From positions 44,310-108,309 of the forward strand of contig DATKMJ010000056.1 of NCBI GenBank assembly GCA_035541935.1: a stretch of DNA of 64,000 nucleotides. The letters run 5' to 3'. Source of the stretch: Candidatus Binatia bacterium (GTDB lineage: Bacteria > Vulcanimicrobiota > Vulcanimicrobiia > Vulcanimicrobiales > Vulcanimicrobiaceae). Numbering within the stretch: the first letter of the stretch is position 1; every line of letters begins with the position of its first letter. The notes under the pieces are model-generated. The model made no database searches. It saw only the letters and a list, made by a program, of their open reading frames with translations, and was not told the origin of the DNA. A program made the translations under genes and the position numbers. Below are positions 1-8,993 of this stretch, one piece after another.

Positions 1-2
1 CC

Positions 3-624
<622 letters not shown>

Positions 625-638
<14 letters not shown>

Positions 639-3600
639 CGCCCGTCTTCCGCTTCTTGCGCTCGGTCAGCTCGATCACGACGATGTAGAGCACCGGAACG
701 ATCGCGAGGTTCAGAACCGTCGAGACGAGCATCCCTCCGAGCACCGCCGTCCCGAGCGAGATCCGCGACTGCGCGCCGTCGCCGTGCGCGAACGCGAGCG
801 GCAGGATGCCGAGAATAAACGCGATGGAAGTCATGAGGATCGGACGCAGGCGCGTCGCCGCCGCGTGCGCGACCGCCTCGACCGGCTCCATCCCCTGCTC
901 GCGAAGCTGGTTGGCGAATTCGACGATGAGGATCGCGTTCTTCGCGGCCAAACCGATCAACATGACGTAACCGATCTGCGCGTAGATGTCGGACGACGTG
1001 ATCGGAATCGGCACCGGATGACCGGCGAGCAGCGAGTGAACGATCTGGCTCGCGAGTTCCGCAAGGCGGCGGAGGTAGATCGCGCCGATCGCGCCTAAGA
1101 GCGCGACCGGCACCGCCAGCATGATGACGAAGGGCGTCGAGAGGCTCTCGTACTGCGCGACGAGCACGAGAAAGACGAAGAGCAAACCCATCGCAAAGAC
1201 GGCGATCGTCTGCGGCCCGCTCTGCACCTGCTGCCGCGCGATGCCGCTCCAATCGTAGCCCATGCCCTTCGGCAGATTCTCGACGACGTGGCGCCGGATC
1301 GCGTCGAGCGACTGCCCCGAGCTCTCGCCGATGCCCGGCGATCCGTCGATCTCGATCGCGTTATACTCGTTGAACCGCATGATCGAGACGTTGTTCGTCT
1401 CCATCTTCGTCGTGAGAAACTGACTCACGGGCATCATCGCACCGGCGGAGTTAGCGACGTAGATGCGCGAGAGGTCCTGCGGCGACGTGCGCTGGGCCGC
1501 CTTCGCCTGGACGACGACCTGATACGAGCGCGTCCCGTAGTCGAAGAAGTTGACGAACGTCGAGCCCGTCGTGGCGTTGATCGTGTCGAAGAACGCCGAC
1601 GGCGTGACCCCGAACGCGAGCGCCTTCGAGCGATCGAACTCGGTCGCCAGATACGTGCCGGTGAAGATCGTGGGGAAGCGCACCTGCGTCAGCGTCGGAT
1701 CGGCCTTCGCTCGAGCCAGGACCGCGTTGCCGACTCGGTTGAGCTCCGGCAGCCCCAGATTGTTGATGTCCTGGATCTCGATCGCGAAGCCGCCCGTGCT
1801 GCCGAGACCCGGAATCGCCGGCGGGTTCGCCGGCAACGCCGCGATGCCGGGAATCTTGAGGAACTGCTGGTAGAGATCGTACTGCATCGCGAGCGACGAG
1901 TTGGCGACGCCGTGGCGTTGCGAGAGCGGCTTGAGCTGCAGAAAGATCGTCGCCTGATTCGAGCTGTTGTTCGCGAACCCAAAGCCGATGCCCGAAGTCG
2001 CGGCCTCGACCTGCGGCATCTTCAACATGATGCCTTCGAGCTTTTTGACCGCCGCCGTCGTCTGATCGATCGACGCCTGAATCGGCAGCGTCACGATCAC
2101 GTAGAGCAAGCTCTGATCCTCGTTCGGCAAGAAGCCGGTCGGCGTGATCTTGAACAGTAGCCCGAGCAGCGCGATCGCAGCGACGAAGATCGCGATCATG
2201 AGGCGTTGGTGACCGATCAACCGCACGACGAAGCCCCGATACCAGCCGGTGAGCCGATGGATGCGATCGTTGAACCAGAGCATGAAGCGGTTCGACGTCG
2301 GTTCGGCACCGTGGACGAGCAGATACGTCAGCACGGGCGCGAGCGTCATCGCCGTGAAGAGCGAGATGCCGATCGACGCCGCCATCGTCAACGCAAACTG
2401 CTGGAAGAGCAGGCCGGTCGTGCCCGGTAGAAATGCCACTGGGATAAAGACCGACATCAGCACGAGCGAAGTGGCGACGACGGCGCCGCCGATCTCGCGC
2501 ATCGCGTGGACCGTCGCTTCGAACGGCGTCTTCCGATCGTCGACGATATGGCGCACGATGTTCTCGAGAACGACGATCGCATCGTCCACGACGAGCCCCG
2601 TCGCCAGCGTGAGCCCGAAGAGCGTCAGCGTGTTGATCGAGAACCCGAGCAGCTTCATCGCCGCGAACGTTCCGATCAGCGAGACCGGAATCGTGATCGC
2701 CGGTATCAGCGTGCTGTGCCAGTTCTGCAGAAATACGAAGATGACGAGAACGACGAGCAGGATCGCGATCAGCAGCGTGACGACCACCTCTTTGATCGAG
2801 GCGCGCACGAAATCGGACGTGTCGAAGGCGATCTTGTAGTCGATCCCCGCCGGCATCGTCTTGGCCACCTGCTCCATCGTCGAGCGAACGCTCTTCGAGA
2901 TCTGCAGCGAGTTCGCGGTCGGCTCGCCCAGAATCGCGAGCACGACCGCCGTCCGGCCGTTGTATCGCGCCGACGTCACGTAGTTCTGCGCGCCGAGCTC
3001 GACTTTCGCGACGTCGCCGAGTCGCAGGTAACCGCCGTTCGGTTGCGCCTGAACGACGATCTGCGCGAATTCCTGGGGCGTCTGCAGCCGGCCGTTGATC
3101 GAGATCGGAATCTGAAACGGCTGCGAGCCCGTCGTCGGCGGCTGGCCGATCGCGCCGGGAGCGACGTCGGCGTTGTTCTGCTTTATGACGTTGAGGACCG
3201 TATCGAGCGAGACGTTGTTCGCCTGCAGCTTGTGCGGGTCGACCCAGATCCGCATGCCGTAGGTGCGGTCGCCGAGCACCTCGACCTGCCCGACGCCCGG
3301 AACGCGTTTGAGATTCTCGATCACGTCGAGGTCGGCGTAGTTGCTCACGGCGACGTCGGAGACGGCCGAGCTCGTCGAGAGCATCGCGACGGCGATCGTG
3401 ATGTTCCCCGAGCTCTTCTGCACGCTGACGCCCTCGCTCTGAACCGCGCTCGGCAACTGAGAGAGCGTGAGGTCGACGCCGTGCTGCACGTTCGTTTGAT
3501 CGATCGTCGGATCGGTTCCCAGCGCGAACGTGCAGGTGATGACGCTCGTTCCGTTCGCGCTCGAGTACGATTGCATGTACTGGAGCCCGTCGGCGCCGTT

Positions 3601-3807
3601 GATGTTGATCTCGAGCGGCGTCGTCACCGATCGCATCACCATCGCCGCCGTCGCGCCCGGATACTGCGAGGTGACCGTGACCGTCGGCGGCGAGATCTGC
3701 GGATATTGCGCGATCGGGAGCGCCGGAATCGTCACGAGGCCCGCGAGCAGCACGATGAAACTCATCACCGCGGCAAAGTGCGGCCGCCGCAGGAAGAACT
3801 CGATCAC
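625..3807 (-). CDS. RND-type efflux permease (HAE1/AcrB-like)
   Basis: A 1060-residue inner-membrane drug/proton antiporter of the AcrB/MexB/HAE1 class, full family length. The N-terminus FFLRRPHFAAVMSFIVLLAG is the first membrane segment. The proton-relay Asp pair is in GLVVDDAIVVLENIVRH (residues 408-409, membrane helix 4), and the helix 10 Lys is in GLAAKNAILIVEFANQ. Two periplasmic porter regions flank helices 2-6. The GTG start at 3807 is preceded by GAAAGG six bases upstream. No membrane-fusion protein or TolC-type outer-membrane factor is nearby, although these normally accompany such pumps; they must be encoded elsewhere. It follows the substrate-binding lipoprotein gene by 25 bp and is probably co-transcribed with it. 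The substrate cannot be told from sequence. Confidence 0.95.
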
Positions 3808-3832
3808 GCGAGGCCTTTCAGCGTTCGGACCC

Positions 3833-5491
3833 TCATTCTCCTCGTACGTTCCATCCGTCGGCGTTCCACGTCGGCAGGAACGCGTTCGGCGCGAAGCCGT
3901 GCAGACGTCTGCGATACGCGTAGACGTACTCGGCGTTGAAGAGAAAGAGGATCGGGACGGCGCGCGCGACGATCCGGCCGATCGCGGCGTACGCCGCTTT
4001 GCGCGCCGCTACGTGCATCTCGCTCAGCGCTTGGCGTTCGAGCGCTTCGACTCGCGCGTCGCACCAGCGCATGTAGTTCGACGGCGCGCCGCAGCCGAGC
4101 ACCGACGAATCGTCGGGATCGGCGCCCATCGTCCACGGCACGTACGCCAGGTCGAACGAGCCCGACGCGAGCACGCCGGTCCGCGGAAGAAAGAGCTGCG
4201 CGTTGCTGACCGATTTGATCGTGAGGTCGACGCCGCGCTCGCGCAGCGCCGCCGCGACGGCGACCGCGACGCGAACGCCGGTCGCGCTCTCCGGAAACTG
4301 CACGTAGGTGAGGTGGAGCGGAACGCCGCCGCGTTCGCGCGCACCGCTGGAGCCGCGCCGCCAGCCGGCGGCGTCGAACGCGCGATCGGCGCCGCTCGGA
4401 TCGTATCCGGGCTCGCGCACCGACGGATCGAACGCCCACGAGAATCGCGGCTGAATCATGTCGGTGACGGGGTAGTACCCGAGCGTGATCTTCCGCGAGA
4501 TCGCCGCGCGATCGACGGACATCGCAATGGCGCGGCGCACGCGGACGTCGTCGAGCGGGCGATGGGCCGTATTGAACGCGAGGCCGGCCACGACCGCAGT
4601 CGGCACCGCGATCAGGGAGATCCGCGGATCGCCGCGCACCACCGCGAGTTGCGCGGGCGCGAGCAGGTTCCAGTCGAGCGCTCCCGATTGCAGCAAGAGC
4701 AAATTCGTCGACGGGTCCGCAATCGTATTGACGGCGAGGGTTTCGACCGGCGGCTTCCCGCGCCAGTACGCATCGTTGGCGGCGTATCGCAAGCCCTCGC
4801 CGCGCTTCCACGAGACGAAGCGATACGGACCGTCGCCGACGGTCGGCGCCGCATTGAATCGTGCGTGGGCGAGCGGCGCTTGCGCGCGCAGCACGTGCGC
4901 CGGCAGCACGAACTGCGGCGAGAATCCGTACGAGAAGTAGGTCATCACCGCCGGCGCCCACGCGCGCTTGAGGTGGAAGACGACGACGCTGGGGCCGCGC
5001 GCGTACGCGCGATCGATCAGATCGTAGCCTTCGCGCGAGCGCACGGGATTTTGCGGATCGAGGATCGCGCGCAGCGTGAAGAGCACGTCGTCTGACGTGA
5101 CCGGCCTGCCGTCGCTCCAGCGGATGGGGCGAAGCCGATAGACGATCGTCCGGCCGTCGGCCGAGACGCCGCCGTTGGCCGGGGTCGGAATCTCCGCCAG
5201 GAGCGCCGGCACCGGGCGCCCCCCGGCGTCGAGGTCGATGAAGGGCTCGAAGACTAAGCGAGCAACCTGCTGCTCGACTGAGGCGGCGTCGGGCGCCAGG
5301 AAGAGAGGGTTGAGGTTGTGCGGATCGGCCGCTAAGTCGAACCGGACGACGTTCCCGGGCTCCGGAGGGGCCGTGCGGCTGCAGGCGCTCGGCAGGCCAA
5401 GCGCTGCAAGGAGGCAGATTGCCTGCAAGCATGGGCTTGCGCCGAACGGATTTCGGGTGTTATTGTTGGATGACCGAATATCGTTCGGCAA
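3833..5491 (-). CDS. Oligopeptide/dipeptide-type ABC substrate-binding lipoprotein (SBP_bac_5)
   Basis: About 552 residues, family 5 extracellular solute-binding protein (DppA/OppA-like). Typical stretches are DPHNLNPLFLAPDAASVEQQVARL near the N-terminus, VRRAIAMSVDRAAISRKI, and the WNADGWNVRGE end. The start is taken as TTG at 5491 because a perfect AGGAGG lies four bases before it; a TTG at 5428 would leave a signal peptide without positive charge. With the 5491 start a hydrophobic segment (CLQAICLLAALGLPSAC) ends in a lipoprotein-like Cys, although the -3 position is Pro rather than the usual Leu. No ABC permease or ATPase genes adjoin it; instead an RND pump follows. The ligand is unknown: peptides or other cations are usual for the family. 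Confidence 0.85.
   Translation of the reverse strand: MPNDIRSSNNNTRNPFGASPCLQAICLLAALGLPSACSRTAPPEPGNVVRFDLAADPHNLNPLFLAPDAASVEQQVARLVFEPFIDLDAGGRPVPALLAEIPTPANGGVSADGRTIVYRLRPIRWSDGRPVTSDDVLFTLRAILDPQNPVRSREGYDLIDRAYARGPSVVVFHLKRAWAPAVMTYFSYGFSPQFVLPAHVLRAQAPLAHARFNAAPTVGDGPYRFVSWKRGEGLRYAANDAYWRGKPPVETLAVNTIADPSTNLLLLQSGALDWNLLAPAQLAVVRGDPRISLIAVPTAVVAGLAFNTAHRPLDDVRVRRAIAMSVDRAAISRKITLGYYPVTDMIQPRFSWAFDPSVREPGYDPSGADRAFDAAGWRRGSSGARERGGVPLHLTYVQFPESATGVRVAVAVAAALRERGVDLTIKSVSNAQLFLPRTGVLASGSFDLAYVPWTMGADPDDSSVLGCGAPSNYMRWCDARVEALERQALSEMHVAARKAAYAAIGRIVARAVPILFLFNAEYVYAYRRRLHGFAPNAFLPTWNADGWNVRGE
5474..5488. promoter_or_regulatory. Inverted repeat, candidate operator of the Lrp-type regulator
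   Basis: CCGAA-TATCG-TTCGG, perfect 5-bp arms with a 5-bp A/T-rich centre, lies immediately upstream of the Lrp-type gene. It is inside the first codons of the divergent lipoprotein gene if that starts at 5491. Lrp/AsnC proteins bind 15-bp imperfect palindromes of this geometry, and autoregulation is common. Function is inferred from position and symmetry only. Confidence 0.4.
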
Positions 5492-5501
5492 AACCCCTCC
5501 T

Positions 5502-5978
5502 ATGTCGAATATGGTGCTGATCAACGAAGAGCTCGACGAGCTCGATCTCCAACTTCTCGAGGCGTTGCAGCGCAACGCTCGCTCTACCTTTACGGACCTG
5601 GGAGCGGTCGTCGGCCTCAAGGCGCCCGCCGTGCACGACCGCGTGAAGCGCCTCGAGCAGCGCGGTTACATCCGCGGCTACTCGGCGCTGCTCGACGCGG
5701 ATCGCCTCGGGCTTCACTTAACGGCGTTCATCAGTTGCTACACGTCGCCCGATTGCGCGTACGACGACTTCACCCGCCGCTTGAGCGAGATGCCGGAGAT
5801 CTGCGAAGTGCACTCCGTCGCCGGCGAGGAGACGTTCCTCTGCAAGGTCGTCACCCGCTCGACGGCGCACCTCGACGACCTGCTCGCGCGCTTGAAGTCG
5901 ACGCCCGGCATGGCACGCACGCGCACGACGGTCGTGCTCGGCGTGCCGTTCGAGCGCGGCGGGGTCACGGTTCGATGA
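5502..5978 (+). CDS. Lrp/AsnC family transcriptional regulator
   Basis: 158 residues: an N-terminal winged helix-turn-helix (LDLQLLEALQRNARSTFTDLGAVVGL, then VHDRVKRLEQRGYI) followed by an RAM/effector domain (residues about 65-145, with CYTSPDCAYDDFTRRL and VHSVAGEETFLCKVV). Members sense amino acids. Its stop overlaps the kdd start (ATGA), and kamA follows, so it very probably controls this lysine-degradation operon, with lysine or a product as likely effector (inference). The ATG at 5502 has no Shine-Dalgarno on this strand because the preceding bases are the complement of the divergent gene's AGGAGG; translation may be leaderless or begin at ATG 5511. Confidence 0.9.
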   Translation: MSNMVLINEELDELDLQLLEALQRNARSTFTDLGAVVGLKAPAVHDRVKRLEQRGYIRGYSALLDADRLGLHLTAFISCYTSPDCAYDDFTRRLSEMPEICEVHSVAGEETFLCKVVTRSTAHLDDLLARLKSTPGMARTRTTVVLGVPFERGGVTVR

Positions 5979-7042
5979 GCGCGCACATAACGTCGCGCTC
6001 CCATCCGCTCGGCGCCCACCGCGTGCTCGAGCCCGCGGGCGCGATGCCGCAAGACGCGTGGCGCATCGACAACACGCCGGTGGCGGCGGTCAACGAGCTG
6101 CTCTGCGAGGTCGACGTGCTCAACATAGATTCCGCGTCGTTCAAGCAGCTGCGCGACGAGTGCGAATCCGATCCGCGGCGCATCGGCGAACGGGTCGCCG
6201 AGATCGTCGCAGAGCGAGGCAAGCAGCACAACCCGGTAACCGGAAGCGGCGGAATGTTCGTGGGGCGCGTGCTGACCGTCGGCGAGGAGCTGCGCGGCAA
6301 GACCGATCTGCGCGAGGGCGAGCGCATCGCCTCGCTCGTCTCGCTGACGCTGACGCCGCTCGCGATCGAAGAAGTTCTCGACGTCGACGTCGCGACGGGC
6401 CGGATCTGGGTTCGCGGCAAGGCAATTCTTTTCGAGAGTGGGTTGTGGGCGCGGCTGCCCGACGACGTCGATGAGGGCGTAGCGCTCGCCGTCTTCGACG
6501 TCGCCGGCGCGCCGGCGCAGGTGCGGCGGCTCTGCTCTCCGGGCGAAACGGTCGTCGTCATCGGAGCGGACGGAAAGAGCGGATTGCTCTCCTGCGCGCA
6601 AGCCAAGCGTCGCGTCGGACCGGAAGGGCGCGTCATCGGCATCGTGCCGAACGCCTCGACGCCGTCGGCGCAGTTGCTGCTGCGCACCGGGCTGGTCGAC
6701 GAACTCGTCGAGACCGACGCGCGCAACGCGCTCGAGACGAGCGGCCGGATCCGCGCGCTCGCGCCTTCGCTCGCCGACGCGGTGGTCAACTGCGTCAACG
6801 TGCCGGGAACCGAGCTCGCCTCGATTCTCTGCACGCGCGACCGCGGCACGGTCTACTTCTTTTCGATGTCGACGTCGTTCACGGCCGCGGCGCTCGGCGC
6901 CGAGGGCGCCGGACGCGACGTCACGATGATCATCGGCAACGGCTACGCAAAAGGGCACGCCGAGATCGCGCTCCAGACCCTGCGCGAGAACCCCGAGCTC
7001 CATCACCATTTCAACGCAATCTATTCGAGGAAGAGACCATGA
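5975..7042 (+). CDS. kdd: L-erythro-3,5-diaminohexanoate dehydrogenase
   Basis: 355 residues, matching the Kdd family of the lysine fermentation pathway. It oxidatively deaminates 3,5-diaminohexanoate to 5-amino-3-oxohexanoate with NAD+ (EC 1.4.1.11). Recognisable features are the N-terminal HRVLEPAGAMPQDAWRIDN, VTGSGGMFVGRV and a dinucleotide-binding region around VVVIGADGKSGLLSCAQAKR. The start ATG at 5975 overlaps the regulator stop by four bases, and the stop overlaps the kamA start by four bases, so the three genes form one tightly coupled operon. KamD/KamE (5,6-aminomutase), Kce and Kal are not in the window, so either they lie elsewhere or only part of the route is used. Confidence 0.9.
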   Translation: MSAHITSRSHPLGAHRVLEPAGAMPQDAWRIDNTPVAAVNELLCEVDVLNIDSASFKQLRDECESDPRRIGERVAEIVAERGKQHNPVTGSGGMFVGRVLTVGEELRGKTDLREGERIASLVSLTLTPLAIEEVLDVDVATGRIWVRGKAILFESGLWARLPDDVDEGVALAVFDVAGAPAQVRRLCSPGETVVVIGADGKSGLLSCAQAKRRVGPEGRVIGIVPNASTPSAQLLLRTGLVDELVETDARNALETSGRIRALAPSLADAVVNCVNVPGTELASILCTRDRGTVYFFSMSTSFTAAALGAEGAGRDVTMIIGNGYAKGHAEIALQTLRENPELHHHFNAIYSRKRP

Positions 7043-8421
7043 GCGAACCGCTCGCCGCGACCCACATCAAGCCTCCCGTGCCGCCCGAGCAGTTCGAGTA
7101 CAAGAACCTCAAGCAAGGCGAGTTTTGGCGCCACATCCCCGCGTACGCACAGGTAGACGAGGCGACGTTCCTCGATCATCTCTGGCAGCAGCGCCAATCG
7201 GTGAAGACGGCCGGCGAGCTGCTGCAGACGATTCGCGACGTCTGCTCCCCCGAGTTCTATCGAGATGCCGAAGCGGGCTTCGCGCGCGCGCCGATGGCGG
7301 TTCGCGTCTCGCCGTACGCGATCTCGTTGATCGACTGGAACGATCCGGTGAATGATCCGATCCGGCGCCAATTCATTCCGCTCGCCTCGACGTCGCTGCC
7401 GGACCATCCGCGCCTGACGCTCGACTCGCTGCACGAACAAGAGGACTCTCCGGTCCCCGGACTCGTGCACCGCTACGTCGACAAGGCGCTCTTCCTGCCG
7501 CTCAACGTCTGTCCGGTCTACTGCCGCTTCTGCACCCGAAGCTACGCGATCGGTCCGGACACCGAGAACGTCGATAAGGTCGCTCTCGCCAAGACGCCCA
7601 AACAGTGGCAGGACGCCTTCCAATATATAGCGGAGCGCCCCGAGCTCGAAGATATCGTCATCTCGGGCGGCGACGTCTATCAGCTGCCGCCGAAGAACAT
7701 CGAGTACGTCGGCAACGCGCTGCTCGACATCCCGCACGTCCGCCGGATGCGCTTCGCGACCAAAGGCCCGGCGATCATGCCGATGAAGCTGCTGACGCAC
7801 ACCGAATGGCTCGACGCGATCACCGCGATCGTCGAGCGCGGGCGCACGCTCGGCAAAGAGGTCGTGCTGCACACGCACTTCAACGCCCCCGAAGAGATCA
7901 CGTGGATCACGCAAAAGGCGATGCGCGTCCTCTTCGAGCGCGGCATCTTCACGCGTAACCAGTCGGTACTCATCCGCGGCGTCAACGACACGCGCGAGCG
8001 GATGCAATTGCTCGTCAAGCGCCTCGGGCACGTGAACGTCCACCCGTACTACGTCTACATGCACGACATGGTCAAGGGCGTCGAGGAGCTGCGCACGACG
8101 ATCGCGACCGCAACCGACACGGAGAAGTTCGTCCGCGGCAGCACCGCCGGTTTCAACACGCCGACCTTCGTCTGCGACGCGCCCGGCGGCGGCGGCAAGC
8201 GCGACGTCCACTCCTACGAGTATTACGATCGCACGAACGGCATCGCGGTCTACGCGGCGCCGAGCGTCAAGCCCGGAAAGGCCTTCGTCTACTTCGATCC
8301 GATCGACCGTCTCTCGCCCGAGGCGCAGGCACGGTGGATCGTTCCCGCGATCGCCGACGAGATGATCTACGAGGCGATTCGGAACGCCGGGGTCGGCGAG
8401 CAGCAACTGGTCCTCGCGTAG
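7039..8421 (+). CDS. kamA: L-lysine 2,3-aminomutase (radical SAM, PLP)
   Basis: 460 residues. A radical-SAM enzyme converting L-lysine to L-beta-lysine with S-adenosylmethionine, a [4Fe-4S] cluster and pyridoxal phosphate. The CxxxCxxC cluster motif is CPVYCRFC at residues 158-165. The PLP lysine lies in APGGGGKRD (Lys387), the position it holds in clostridial KamA. The N-terminal 60 residues and C-terminal FDPIDRLS stretch are slightly longer than the approx. 416-residue Clostridium enzyme. The start overlaps the kdd stop (ATGA). Beta-lysine could feed fermentation through kdd or serve as an osmolyte precursor; adjacency to kdd and an Lrp regulator favours catabolism. Confidence 0.95.
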   Translation: MSEPLAATHIKPPVPPEQFEYKNLKQGEFWRHIPAYAQVDEATFLDHLWQQRQSVKTAGELLQTIRDVCSPEFYRDAEAGFARAPMAVRVSPYAISLIDWNDPVNDPIRRQFIPLASTSLPDHPRLTLDSLHEQEDSPVPGLVHRYVDKALFLPLNVCPVYCRFCTRSYAIGPDTENVDKVALAKTPKQWQDAFQYIAERPELEDIVISGGDVYQLPPKNIEYVGNALLDIPHVRRMRFATKGPAIMPMKLLTHTEWLDAITAIVERGRTLGKEVVLHTHFNAPEEITWITQKAMRVLFERGIFTRNQSVLIRGVNDTRERMQLLVKRLGHVNVHPYYVYMHDMVKGVEELRTTIATATDTEKFVRGSTAGFNTPTFVCDAPGGGGKRDVHSYEYYDRTNGIAVYAAPSVKPGKAFVYFDPIDRLSPEAQARWIVPAIADEMIYEAIRNAGVGEQQLVLA

Positions 8422-8993
8422 TGGAGGCGCGGCGCCTAAGGCTCGACTTCCTCATCGCCCTCTGCGCCCTGCTCGTCAGTGCCGTCACCGCAATAGCGGT
8501 CGTCTATCAGACGCGCGTCATCGCGAATCAGTTCAGCGCCGCGGTCTGGCCGTACGTCAGCTTCGACGCGACGTATTCGCCGACGGTCGCGGAGGTGGAC
8601 GTCCGCAACGACGGGCTCGGCCCGGCGATCGTGCGCGGCGTCAAACTGACCTGGGACGGCAAGCCGCAGCCGTCGATCGAGGCGCTCTTCGCAACCATCG
8701 GCAGGCACGACGCGGCGGCGATGGCGTCGATTCGCGCCGCCCTGCGCGCCGGACAGACCATGCGCGTGACGACGAGCACGCCGACCGCCGGAATGGTCAT
8801 TCCCGCAAACAGCCAGCACACGATCGTTCGAGTGGAAGGGGCGCTCCTCGTCGAACGCTTCCGCCCCGAGCTTTCGCGCTTCGGACTCTCGCTATGCTAC
8901 TGTTCGCTGACCGGGAGCTGCTGGACGCAAAGTTACCAAAATCGCGCAGCCGAACCAAGGAGTGTCTCAACGTGCAGTTCGTCCGAAAACTAG
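8421..8993 (+). CDS. Small single-span membrane protein, function unknown
   Basis: 190 residues from a GTG start that overlaps the kamA stop (TAGTG), so it is translationally coupled. One N-terminal membrane segment (residues about 8-28, FLIALCALLVSAVTAIAVVY) is followed by an approx. 160-residue soluble region with a beta-rich look (VWPYVSFDATYSPTVAEVDVRNDGLGPAIV). This pattern, membrane helix then a 'DVRNDGLGPA' beta strand pair, is common in bacterial proteins of unknown role. The last 22 bases overlap the start of the S9 peptidase gene. No function can be assigned. Confidence 0.7.
   Translation: MEARRLRLDFLIALCALLVSAVTAIAVVYQTRVIANQFSAAVWPYVSFDATYSPTVAEVDVRNDGLGPAIVRGVKLTWDGKPQPSIEALFATIGRHDAAAMASIRAALRAGQTMRVTTSTPTAGMVIPANSQHTIVRVEGALLVERFRPELSRFGLSLCYCSLTGSCWTQSYQNRAAEPRSVSTCSSSEN

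Noticed and set aside
2506..3939. Long plus-strand frames opposite the RND gene and similar Arg-rich frames elsewhere
   Set aside because: These are high-GC shadow frames: Arg/Asp/His repeats without domains, lying fully antisense to genes with clear families.
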